Shown here: one piece after another, positions 1 through 7,511 of the stretch
How positions within the stretch are numbered: the first letter of the stretch is position 1
How the letters are laid out: every line of letters begins with the position of its first letter
Assembly (NCBI GenBank): GCA_030066685.1
Contig: JASJBF010000027.1
Coordinates: 1-64,000 of the forward strand
DNA: 64,000 nucleotides
Reading direction: 5' to 3'
DNA from: Kiloniellales bacterium
GTDB taxonomy: Bacteria; Pseudomonadota; Alphaproteobacteria; Kiloniellales; JAKSBE01
The notes under the pieces: model-generated
Database searches by the model: none
What the model was told of the DNA's origin: nothing
The model's input: only the letters and a program-made list of their open reading frames with translations
Position numbers and translations under genes: made by a program

Positions 1-477
1 CCGAGGCCGCTGTTGTCGCCGCCGGAGTCCTCCTTGAGGAGCTGCTCGAAGTCCTCGAGGCGCAGGGACTCCTTGTCGAGCAGCTTGTCGTCCGACAGCA
101 GGTCGCCGCCGCCTTGGCCGCCCGCCGCGACCCGCGGCTGCGGCGCCGCGGCCGGGGCGGCGGGCTGCGCGGCCTGCGGGGCGGCCTCCGCCGGTGCGGT
201 CTCCTCGGCGGCTTTCTCGACCGGAGCTGGCGCGCCCTCGGCGGGCTTGCCCGGCGCCGCGTTGAGCCCCGGCCGTTCCCCGGCCCTGGGCGGTGGCGGC
301 GCGCCCTTGGCGGGCTCGGGCGCGGCCGCGGCCTCCGGCTTGGCGGGCGCGCCGCCAGAGGGCGCGATGTCCCCGAGGCCGCTGTTGTCGCCGCCGGAGT
401 CCTCCTTGAGGAGCTGCTCGAAGTCCTCGAGGCGCAGGGACTCCTTGTCGAGCAGCTTTTCGTCCGACAGCAGGTCG
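1..477 (-). repeat. Direct repeat inside the multihaem cytochrome gene (1-105 and 373-477)
   Basis: Bases 1-105 and 373-477 are nearly identical, with about one difference in the first 100 bases, and are exactly 372 bases (124 codons) apart in the same frame. Each encodes an acidic segment containing LRLEDFEQLLKEDSGG. The intervening linker is Ala/Pro rich. The identity at synonymous positions suggests recent duplication or gene conversion. The second copy reaches the window edge, so more copies may follow. Confidence 0.85.
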
Positions 478-2126
478 TCGCCGCTCTGGGCCAGCTGCAG
501 CCCGCCGGGAACGCGGCGGCCCTGGGTCGGATGGCCGCCGAGCGGGCCCGGTCCCGCGGCCGCGGCCAGCCGGGGCCCGGCGACCGGCAGGGAGAAGCCC
601 CGGAAGGAATAGGTGCTCCACCTGCGCGGCTTCGGCAGCTCGAGCGCGGCGCGTTTCTGGCGCCGCTCCTCGATCTCCCGCTTCAGCGCCGGGAACCAGT
701 CGCGCTGGGCGCTGCGCATCACGTCGAGGGGGATCTGCGCGATCAGCTGGGCCGCGATGTCGGCATCCAGGTTGCGGTTCAAGCTCAGCTCGACCCGGGC
801 CCGGACCGTCTCGGCGCCGGTGACCACGATGTCGTGCAGCAGCGCCTTGATGGCCCAGGCGACCCGCTGCACGGCGCGCAGCTCGCCCTCCTTGGCCTCG
901 GTCAGGTCGTTGAGCTGCAGCCGCTGGACCAGTGCCAGGTCGATCTCCAGCCCGGGCTGGCCGTTCAGCATCATGATCATGAAGGGCGACAGGCTCTGGG
1001 CGATGGCGTACTCCGGCCATTCGCCGATGTCGATCTTCCGCTCCTGCAAGGTCTCGAGATCGAGCTCGGGCAGGGCGAAGACCGGCAGGCCCTTGGTCCC
1101 GGCCAGGCCCTCGCCCTGGATGTCCTTGCGGTGGCAGGTCGCGCAGGTCTCGTCGAAGGGCTTGACCTCCATGTAGCGCCCGCTGTCGTCGGGCACGTGG
1201 CAGGAGGCGCAGGTCCGCGGCGGGTTCTTGACCTTGGATTCGGCGAAGTTGCGGTTGAAGTGTCTCTCGTGGTTGAAGGCCAGGCGGGTCCGCCGCAGGT
1301 AGGGATAGCGGTCGAAGGGCGGATGGCCCTCGGAGAAGCTGGCGAACTTGACCGCGTGGCAGGTCTGGCAGCGGTCGTCGGGCACCGCGGTGGCGTCGAA
1401 CTCGGCGCCGCGATGCTCCTTGTGGCAGGTCGCGCAGGCCAGGGCGTCCTCGGCCTGGGGCGGCAGGTCGAAGACCGAATCGCGCAGCGCGACCATCCAG
1501 GACGGCCGGGATTGCGGCGTGTTCGCGGTGATGGTCTTGGTATGCTGCTTCAGGACCGCGGGCGCCTGGTTGTGCGGATGGGTCGCATGGCGGCCGCGGT
1601 CGTGGCAGGCGACGCACTTCTTGCTGTCGCCGTGCGGGTCGTCCGGCCGCACCGAGGCCCGCAGCCAGCCCGCCGGCCCGCCCTCGAAGGCGACGTGGCA
1701 GACGCCGCAGTTGCCGACCTCGCCGTGGCCCTGGATCACCGGGCCCGGGTCGAAGGCCGGCGCGCGCAGCTCGGTGCCCAGCACCAGGGCGGCCAGGGCC
1801 AGGGTCAGGGCGGTCGCCCAGAAGGTCACCTTTCCGCGCTTGCGGCGCAGGCTGGCCTGGGGGACGCAGGGCGGGCGCTGCTGGCAGCAGCCGCCGTCGC
1901 GGTCCGGTCCCTGTTCGCAGGGCCCGCCCTGCTCCTCCGACCTGGTGCAGAGCCAGCGCTCGCCGTCGTGCCGCGGCTCGCACTCGCTCCGTGACTGGCA
2001 GCGGCCCTTGGCGGTCGGGCCGAGGCGGCAGGGCCGGCCCTCGGCGGCGTAGCCGCAGACCCACTGGTCCGAGACCCGCTGGTAGGGGCTGCGGTCGAAA
2101 TCGAAGCTCTGGAGTCGCCGCATCAT
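1..2126 (-). CDS. Membrane-anchored multihaem c-type cytochrome, 3' end outside window
   Basis: The frame is open from an ATG at 2126 to the window edge (708 codons). Residues 1-89 form a cysteine-rich cytoplasmic head made of two similar units (Trp22-Cys24-Cys33-Cys43-Cys49 and Trp58-Cys60-Cys70-Cys80/81-Cys87). A single hydrophobic anchor follows near residues 98-116. Six haem motifs come next: CGVCH, CVACH, CATCH, CQTCH, CASCH and CATCH, between about residues 142 and 330. After residue 500 the protein becomes Ala/Pro/Glu rich and carries a 34-residue segment twice, 124 codons apart. The start overlaps the upstream membrane gene by 4 bases (ATGA), so it is the fifth gene of the operon. I infer a periplasmic electron-transfer role. 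The redox partner and the true C-terminus are unknown. Confidence 0.85.
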   Translation of the reverse strand, partial: MMRRLQSFDFDRSPYQRVSDQWVCGYAAEGRPCRLGPTAKGRCQSRSECEPRHDGERWLCTRSEEQGGPCEQGPDRDGGCCQQRPPCVPQASLRRKRGKVTFWATALTLALAALVLGTELRAPAFDPGPVIQGHGEVGNCGVCHVAFEGGPAGWLRASVRPDDPHGDSKKCVACHDRGRHATHPHNQAPAVLKQHTKTITANTPQSRPSWMVALRDSVFDLPPQAEDALACATCHKEHRGAEFDATAVPDDRCQTCHAVKFASFSEGHPPFDRYPYLRRTRLAFNHERHFNRNFAESKVKNPPRTCASCHVPDDSGRYMEVKPFDETCATCHRKDIQGEGLAGTKGLPVFALPELDLETLQERKIDIGEWPEYAIAQSLSPFMIMMLNGQPGLEIDLALVQRLQLNDLTEAKEGELRAVQRVAWAIKALLHDIVVTGAETVRARVELSLNRNLDADIAAQLIAQIPLDVMRSAQRDWFPALKREIEERRQKRAALELPKPRRWSTYSFRGFSLPVAGPRLAAAAGPGPLGGHPTQGRRVPGGLQLAQSGDDLLSDEKLLDKESLRLEDFEQLLKEDSGGDNSGLGDIAPSGGAPAKPEAAAAPEPAKGAPPPPRAGERPGLNAAPGKPAEGAPAPVEKAAEETAPAEAAPQAAQPAAPAAAPQPRVAAGGQGGGDLLSDDKLLDKESLRLEDFEQLLKEDSGGDNSGL

Positions 2127-2947
2127 GGCGCCGCCGAGCCAAAGGCGTAGGCCAGGCCCACGTGAACCACGCTGAGGACCAGGACCGAGTAGCTCAGCGG
2201 CAGGTGGAAGAACAGCCAGAGCTTTAGGGTCAGCTGCAGGGCGTACTGGTGGTCCAGGTTGTCCTTGGCCGCCGTGATCTCACCGAGCCGGGTCAGCAGG
2301 TCGCGGCCCTTGGTGTTCTCGTAGCGCTGCAGCTCGCGAATCTGGTTCTCCAGGCGCCGGGCGTGCTTACGCGAGCCGGCCAGGTGCGCCAGCAGGTTGC
2401 GCGGTTTGCGCAGGTAGGGCGCCAGCACGGTCCAGTAGAAGTTGGCGACCGCGGTGTTGCCGGTCTCGTCCAGCGAGTTGTAGGCCAGGCCCTCGGCCTC
2501 GTTGGCGAGCTGGGCGCGGAACTGCGGGATCCGTTCGAAGAGGATCCGCTCGCCGCCGGCGCGCAGGCGCAGCGGCAGGCGGCGCGAGATCACCAGGCCG
2601 AAGACGCCGGTGGCGAAGAGCCCGACCGTGGTTCCCCAGAGCAGGATCTCGAAGCGGCCGTTGGGCAGCCTGAAGTCCGAGTGCAGAAAGAACAAGAGGG
2701 CGCAGATCAGGCCCAGGTAGACGTGGATCTGCAGCCAGGTCGAGGCCGCCATCAGGGGCAGGAAGGGCAGCTTCTTGCGGGCGTTGAACAGAATCAGAAA
2801 GACCATGCCGCCGAACAGCAGCCAGCCGTTCAGGAAGGCCGCGTCGCGCAGCGACATCTCGTAGAGGCCGTTGAACAGGACCAGCAGGCTCGCGGCCAGG
2901 AAGGCCAGGACGATGTTGACGAAGCGGCGTTGCGCGAAGCTGTTCAT
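2123..2947 (-). CDS. Predicted di-haem b-type integral membrane protein
   Basis: The 274-residue protein begins MNSFAQRR and has about five hydrophobic segments: residues 10-28, 38-54, 65-85, 95-115 and 235-270. Two segments each hold a pair of histidines 14 residues apart: the one after WLQIH, ending LLFFLH, and the one from FFHLP to SVVH. That arrangement is what bis-histidine haem b helices use, so I infer a quinol- or cytochrome-linked membrane electron carrier. Residues 130-225 form a charged soluble loop. It overlaps the ferredoxin gene upstream by 4 bases (ATGA) and the multihaem gene downstream by 4 bases, so all three are translationally coupled. No family name is certain from sequence alone. 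A cytochrome b561-like or ferric-reductase-like fold is possible. Confidence 0.75.
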   Translation of the reverse strand: MNSFAQRRFVNIVLAFLAASLLVLFNGLYEMSLRDAAFLNGWLLFGGMVFLILFNARKKLPFLPLMAASTWLQIHVYLGLICALLFFLHSDFRLPNGRFEILLWGTTVGLFATGVFGLVISRRLPLRLRAGGERILFERIPQFRAQLANEAEGLAYNSLDETGNTAVANFYWTVLAPYLRKPRNLLAHLAGSRKHARRLENQIRELQRYENTKGRDLLTRLGEITAAKDNLDHQYALQLTLKLWLFFHLPLSYSVLVLSVVHVGLAYAFGSAAP

Positions 2948-4743
2948 TGGCTGGCCCAGCGCCACAGGCTGTCGCGGTCCCTGAGGTCGAGGCGGACCAG
3001 GGCGTCGTGCGGGCAGGCCCGCTGGCAGGCCGGGCCGCCGAGCTGGTCGATGCAGAGATCGCACTTGGTCGCCTTGACGATCGGGTTGCCGCCGGTCTGG
3101 TCGACGATCGGCGAGCCGTCGTCGTCGCGGATCTCGACCATGCGGATGTTGTTGTAGGGGCAGGAGTTGGCGCAGGTCGCGCAGCCGATGCAGGTGGTGT
3201 CGTCGATCAGCACGTTGCCGCTGCCCGGGTCGCGGTGGATCGCGCCGGTCGGGCAGCCGATCAGGCAGACCGCGTCGACGCAGTGCAGGCAGGCGTTGGC
3301 GATCATGATGTTCTCGTGCTCGGGGCCGTGGCGCAGGAAGCGCGGGTTGTTGTCGTGGGCGGCGGCGCAGGCGCGCACGCAGTCGTCGCAGGCGGTGCAG
3401 CGGTCGGTGTTGATCGCCATGACCGCGGTCCCGTTCATGGTCCGGGTGTTGACCAGGAAGTCGATCAGGGTCGGGTCGACCGTCGCCTCGCGGCGGTCGG
3501 CGAAAGCCGAGAGGTGCCGGGTCGGGTCGTCGCGGGTCGCCGCGGCCAGGGCCTCCTCCGGCAGGCCGGGCAGCACGAAGCGCTCGACCAGGACCGTCGG
3601 CACCCGCAGCAGGTCGACGTAGCCGACCGCGTGCAGGCCGAAGCGGTGGTTGAGCGGCGCGTCCCGGCGCCAGTGGTCGATGATCTCGGGCAGGCCGAAG
3701 GTCTCGTTGCGGGTCAGGAAGCCCGCCGTGCGCAGGCCGCCGGCCTCCTGCTCGGTGATCCGGCCGAAGCCGGAGCGGATCAGGATCAGGCCGTCCAGGT
3801 AGTCGCCGTACTCGGCGATCACCGGCTCCGCCTTGACCACCTCCTGCGGGCTCTCCGAGGCCAGACGCTTGAATCCGTGCGCCCACTCGAACTCGCCGTG
3901 GGTCTCGAAGAGGGTGTTGCGGGCGATGTGGTCCAGGACCTCGTCGTCGAGGTGGCGGAACAGCGGCGATTCCTGCAGGTGCATCCTCAGGTCGCGGCTC
4001 TGGTAGAGCGAGTCGATCCGGGCCCGGAAGCCCTTGTTGCAGCGCCGGATGTCGCGCAGGCCCTGCCAGCGCAGCTCCAGGACCACCGCCCGGCCCTCGG
4101 CGAAGTAGGTCCGGTTGTAGGGCTGCCGGGTCAGGGCCTCGGTCTCGCCGAACATGTCGTCCTCGGTCAGCAGGTCGGTCTGCTGGCTTGCCAGGATGGC
4201 GCCGACGTCCTCCAGCCGCTCGCGCGGGCCTTCCTCCTCGGCCATCGCCCAGGGTCCCGCGAGCACCGGGTAGTCCTCGATGTTGCGGCGCTCGGGCACT
4301 GGCGAGTTGCGCCAGAGCTGGCCGATCGCCGAGAAGACGGAGCGCTTGGTCCTGGCGCCCTTGCGCGGCGCTCGGCCCCCGGCCTCGACCCGCAGGCTGC
4401 GGACCCGGCCGGCCATGACCTGGAAGAAGGAGCCGCCGAAGTCGCCGGCCTGCACGATCACCTCGCCGTGCTCGTAGTGCCGGATCCGCGCGTCGTTCAG
4501 CAGGATGCCCTGCAGCGGCAGGTTCCGCGGGAACTCCTTGGGGTCCATCTTCTGGAAGACCGGCGTATCCATCACCAGGTCGACGTCGCGCTCGGTCATC
4601 TCGGGGTCGAAGGGGCGGTCCCAGCGCTGCGGCCGGGGAATGCCGACCGCCCGCTGGCTGCGGCCGCGGTCGCTCTGGATCCGCGGGCTGCGCTCCGGCT
4701 CCGCGCGAAAGTCGATCGGCAGGCTGTCCCGGCCCCGGGCCAT
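2944..4743 (-). CDS. Cyclic-nucleotide-binding domains fused to a four-cluster [4Fe-4S] ferredoxin
   Basis: The 599-residue protein begins MARGRDSLP with a GGGAGAG ribosome site 8 bases after the previous stop. Residues 60-230 resemble a cyclic-nucleotide-binding domain, with the phosphate-cassette-like FGETEAL and a following NRT, interrupted by a basic insertion. Residues 235-390 look like a second, more degenerate domain. From about residue 440 there is a ferredoxin module of the DmsB/HybA type with four cysteine groups: CTACDDCVRAC, CLHCVDAVCLIGCP, CIGCATCANSCP, and CDLC with CQRACP. Four [4Fe-4S] clusters are therefore expected. There is no signal peptide, so it is probably cytoplasmic and sits against the coupled membrane cytochrome b. 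The fusion suggests nucleotide- or ligand-gated electron transfer. That is inference, since the ligand is unknown. Confidence 0.85.
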   Translation of the reverse strand: MARGRDSLPIDFRAEPERSPRIQSDRGRSQRAVGIPRPQRWDRPFDPEMTERDVDLVMDTPVFQKMDPKEFPRNLPLQGILLNDARIRHYEHGEVIVQAGDFGGSFFQVMAGRVRSLRVEAGGRAPRKGARTKRSVFSAIGQLWRNSPVPERRNIEDYPVLAGPWAMAEEEGPRERLEDVGAILASQQTDLLTEDDMFGETEALTRQPYNRTYFAEGRAVVLELRWQGLRDIRRCNKGFRARIDSLYQSRDLRMHLQESPLFRHLDDEVLDHIARNTLFETHGEFEWAHGFKRLASESPQEVVKAEPVIAEYGDYLDGLILIRSGFGRITEQEAGGLRTAGFLTRNETFGLPEIIDHWRRDAPLNHRFGLHAVGYVDLLRVPTVLVERFVLPGLPEEALAAATRDDPTRHLSAFADRREATVDPTLIDFLVNTRTMNGTAVMAINTDRCTACDDCVRACAAAHDNNPRFLRHGPEHENIMIANACLHCVDAVCLIGCPTGAIHRDPGSGNVLIDDTTCIGCATCANSCPYNNIRMVEIRDDDGSPIVDQTGGNPIVKATKCDLCIDQLGGPACQRACPHDALVRLDLRDRDSLWRWASQ

Positions 4744-4751
4744 GCTCTCCC

Positions 4752-5792
4752 TCAACTGCCGGGCGTCCTGGTCTTGCCCTTGTGCTCGGCGGACTTGGGC
4801 AGGAAGCGGTCGATGGCGGCCAGCTTCGAGCCGTCGTGGGTCTCGGCGAAGGCCTGAGCCGCCTTGGCCACCAAGTCGGCCACGGCGACCAGGGACTTGA
4901 CCTCGGCCAGGTTCAGCTTGGCGGCGCTGGCGGCGCGGGCCAGCTTGACCAGCTCCGGGTCCTTGGTGGCCCGGGCCAGGCGGCGGGCGCGCAGCCGGGC
5001 GATCTGCACGCGCTTGGCCATGGTCACCGCGAAGCGGTCCTTCTCGGTCGCCTTGCTCAACGCGCGCAGGGCGCTCTCCAGCTCGACCGCGACCCCGACC
5101 GCGTAGAACAGCCGCAGGCGCTCCTGGCTCAGCGGGCGGTTCTCCTTGCCGGAGTTGTGCCAGGTATTGTGGCGGACCTCGCCCTGGGACCAGCGGACCA
5201 GCTCGAAGGGGCTGCCGGCGGGATGGCCGCCCTTGTTGACCAGCTTCTCCTCCGGCACGACGTGGCAGCTGTAGCAGTTCTTGGTCAGGGTGTAGATCAT
5301 CTTGGGCCGGATCATTCCGGCCGCCTCGGCGTCGATCCAGCGCTGCTTGGCCTCCTCCGGCGTCTCGGTGTTCTTCTTCTTGCCGCTGTACTCGCTGTGC
5401 CGCTTCAGCCAGTCCTTGGCCGGGCTGTGGCAGGACTCGCAGGAGATGCCGGCGATCGGCCTGGTCTTGCCCTTCTGCTCCTTGCTCGAGAAGTGGCAGC
5501 TCACGCAGAGACCTTCGGCGCGGATCCGACGCAGGCCCAGGGCCTTGGCGATCTCCCGCCCCTTCTTGTTGCGCGGCAGCGCCTTGAAAGTCTTGTAGTG
5601 GTGGGTCTTCTTCCAGGTCTCCGTCTCTTGCTTGTGGCACTCCGCGCATTCGGTCGCGCCGACCACCTTGGCTGGATCCGGCGCGCGCGCCAGGGCGCCG
5701 CTCGAAGACGCCAGCAGGAGGCCGAGGGCCAGACTCGCGCCGGTGACGGCCAAGCGGATCCCGTGGTGCTGTCTTGCCTGCGTCATGGTCAT
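4752..5792 (-). CDS. Periplasmic tetrahaem cytochrome c (c554-like)
   Basis: The 346-residue protein begins MTMTQARQ; an internal ATG two codons later is an alternative start. A signal peptide ends near residue 36 (SGALARA). Four haem motifs follow: CAECH, CVSCH, CESCH and CYSCH, within residues 50-185. Spacing and residues such as GISCESCHSPAKDW are those of the cytochrome c554 family. Extra histidines (THHYKTF, RHSEY, RHNTWHN) can serve as distal ligands. Residues 205-346 form a haem-free, Lys/Ala-rich helical tail. The gene lies 9 bases after the reductase gene and 8 before the ferredoxin fusion, so it is operonic. I infer a periplasmic electron shuttle. The substrate is unknown. Confidence 0.88.
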   Translation of the reverse strand: MTMTQARQHHGIRLAVTGASLALGLLLASSSGALARAPDPAKVVGATECAECHKQETETWKKTHHYKTFKALPRNKKGREIAKALGLRRIRAEGLCVSCHFSSKEQKGKTRPIAGISCESCHSPAKDWLKRHSEYSGKKKNTETPEEAKQRWIDAEAAGMIRPKMIYTLTKNCYSCHVVPEEKLVNKGGHPAGSPFELVRWSQGEVRHNTWHNSGKENRPLSQERLRLFYAVGVAVELESALRALSKATEKDRFAVTMAKRVQIARLRARRLARATKDPELVKLARAASAAKLNLAEVKSLVAVADLVAKAAQAFAETHDGSKLAAIDRFLPKSAEHKGKTRTPGS

Positions 5793-5801
5793 CGCCGGGC
5801 C

Positions 5802-7067
5802 TCAGGCGTCCAGGACGAGGTCGCTTTCGGGGACGGTGATGCAGGCCAGGCATTGTCCCCGCGGCGGGGTCTGGCCCGGCTTGGCCAAGTAGCGGACCCG
5901 GCCCTCCTTGATCCCGATGGCGCAGCTCCCGCACTGGCCGGCGCGGCAGCCGCTGTTCAGGCTGACGCCGTTGCTCTCGGCGAGGTCGAGCAGGCTGCGC
6001 GCGGCCGGGCTCCAGTCCAGGGTCTTGCCCGAGCGCTGAAAGGCGATCTTGACCGTCTCCTGCTTGCCGCGGGCCTGGGCCGGCGGCTGGGCGGCCGGTT
6101 CCAGGGAGGCCGGGCCGAAGGCCTCCATCTTGATGTCGGCCTCCGGCACGCCGCTGTCCTTCAGCCCCTCGGTGATCGAGCGGATCATGCCGCCGGGGCC
6201 GCAGAGGTAGAACTCGCAGCCCTTGAAGGGCAGCAGGAATCGCATCAGCGGAACCGTGACGTGGCCCTTGTGGTCGTAGTCGCGGCCCTTCTTGCAGGTC
6301 GGGGACGGCCGGCTGTAGCAGACCACCAGGTGGAAGTTCTTGTGCCTGCGCTGCAGCTCCTTCAGGTGGTCGTACATGGCGTGGTGGCTGTGGTCGCGCA
6401 CGCCGTAGAACAGATAGACCTCGCGCTTGAGGCCGTAGGTGCAGATCGTGTTCAGCATCGAGAGCACCGGCGTGATGCCGATGCCGCCGGCGATCAGCAC
6501 GACCGGACGGGCCCGCCTGACGTCGAGGAAGAACTGGCCGGCGGGCGCCCGGACGTTGATGGTCGCGCCCTCGGGCAGCTCGTGCAGGCGGCTCGAGACC
6601 ACCCCGGCCGGCGAGCTTGGGCCCTTCTCGCCTTCGCCGATCCGCTTGACCGTGATCCGGTAGAAGTCGCGCGATCCGGGCGCGTCCGACAGGCTGTAGC
6701 AGCGGACCTGGGCCTGCGTCTGTCCCGGCACCGGGACCTCGACGGTCAGGTATTGCCCGGGCACGAAGGGCGGCAGCGGTTTGCCGTCGTGCGGCTTCAG
6801 GTAGAAGGAGTAGATGCCGGCCGCCTCGCGGACCTTGCGTTCGATGGAGAACTTCCGGACCCCGGTCCAGTTCTCGACCCGCTTGGCCGGTTTCGGCCGC
6901 GCCCGCCCGACGGCGCGCCGGGCGCGATGGACGAAGCCTTCCAGGGCCAGGGCTTCGCGCTGCCGGACACGGGCGTTCTGGCGCGCGACCCGGAACAGCA
7001 GCGCGGCCGCCTGGATCATGGCTCCGCCCAGGACCACGGCGCTGACGACTTGTAGAATCTCCTCCAT
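5802..7067 (-). CDS. Membrane-anchored FAD/NAD(P) oxidoreductase with C-terminal [2Fe-2S] domain
   Basis: The 421-residue protein begins MEEILQVV. Residues 1-27 form one membrane helix. Residues 70-180 are a ferredoxin-reductase-type FAD barrel with RCYSLSDAPG. Residues 185-310 form the nucleotide-binding half (GGIGITP and CGPGGMI). Residues 340-421 are a plant-type [2Fe-2S] domain with CRAGQCGSC and a later Cys. The order resembles NqrF in reverse and the electron-supplying components of oxygenases. It is the first gene of the five-gene redox operon. It probably draws electrons from NAD(P)H, or delivers them, on the cytoplasmic face. A conserved 31-bp element lies about 330 bp upstream. Confidence 0.88.
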   Translation of the reverse strand: MEEILQVVSAVVLGGAMIQAAALLFRVARQNARVRQREALALEGFVHRARRAVGRARPKPAKRVENWTGVRKFSIERKVREAAGIYSFYLKPHDGKPLPPFVPGQYLTVEVPVPGQTQAQVRCYSLSDAPGSRDFYRITVKRIGEGEKGPSSPAGVVSSRLHELPEGATINVRAPAGQFFLDVRRARPVVLIAGGIGITPVLSMLNTICTYGLKREVYLFYGVRDHSHHAMYDHLKELQRRHKNFHLVVCYSRPSPTCKKGRDYDHKGHVTVPLMRFLLPFKGCEFYLCGPGGMIRSITEGLKDSGVPEADIKMEAFGPASLEPAAQPPAQARGKQETVKIAFQRSGKTLDWSPAARSLLDLAESNGVSLNSGCRAGQCGSCAIGIKEGRVRYLAKPGQTPPRGQCLACITVPESDLVLDA

Positions 7068-7394
7068 CCGTTCCCTTACCTTGCCTTCTTGTCTAGCCCC
7101 GAAGGCCCGGCGCGATCCCGTTGCTCGAGACCCCGCCCTTCGCCTCCCATGTCCGCTCCGTCAACAGCCCCCGGCTTCCCCGCTGCCTGCTGCGCGGCGG
7201 CACGATCCTGCGCCCCGCCTTCAACGTCAGCATTTCTGGAAGCCGCGACCGCGCGGGCAGATCGACTGCAACGTCATTTGGTGCACGCCTCCCGATCAGA
7301 GTTCCAAGCCAGCCGTGATCGCCGTGCCGGCGATCCTGATGAGACGTTTGCTTCGAGCAGCCCACCATCCGAAGTTTCCCCCTTATTCCGGGGC

Positions 7395-7425
7395 TTTGGT
7401 GCGTTATTCCGGTGACAGAATTCGG
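7395..7425 (-). promoter_or_regulatory. Shared upstream element, copy 1 (before the reductase/cytochrome operon)
   Basis: The 444-bp gap 7068-7511 holds no credible gene. Bases 7395-7425 match 11070-11100 at 27 of 31 positions, including an uninterrupted 18-base core TCCGGTGACAGAATTCGG. Each copy lies upstream of one of the two minus-strand redox operons. Copy 1 has an imperfect inverted repeat (TTCCG and CGGAA, minus strand). It could be an activator site or a promoter for an alternative sigma factor. No standard -35/-10 pair was obvious. Confidence 0.55.
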
Positions 7426-7511
7426 AACGCGCGCGCCGCTTTTGAGCGGCCCGCCGGCCGGGTTGTCGGCCCGACCCGCGGGGCGCGGCCTCGCGGTCGA
7501 GATCGCTCGCC

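Noticed and set aside
114-7055. Long plus-strand open frames (for example 114-1994, 2947-4857, 4782-7055) opposite the redox operon
   Set aside because: They are antisense to genes with haem, flavin and cluster motifs. Their translations are low-complexity Ala/Arg/Gly/Gln without domains, a by-product of high GC.
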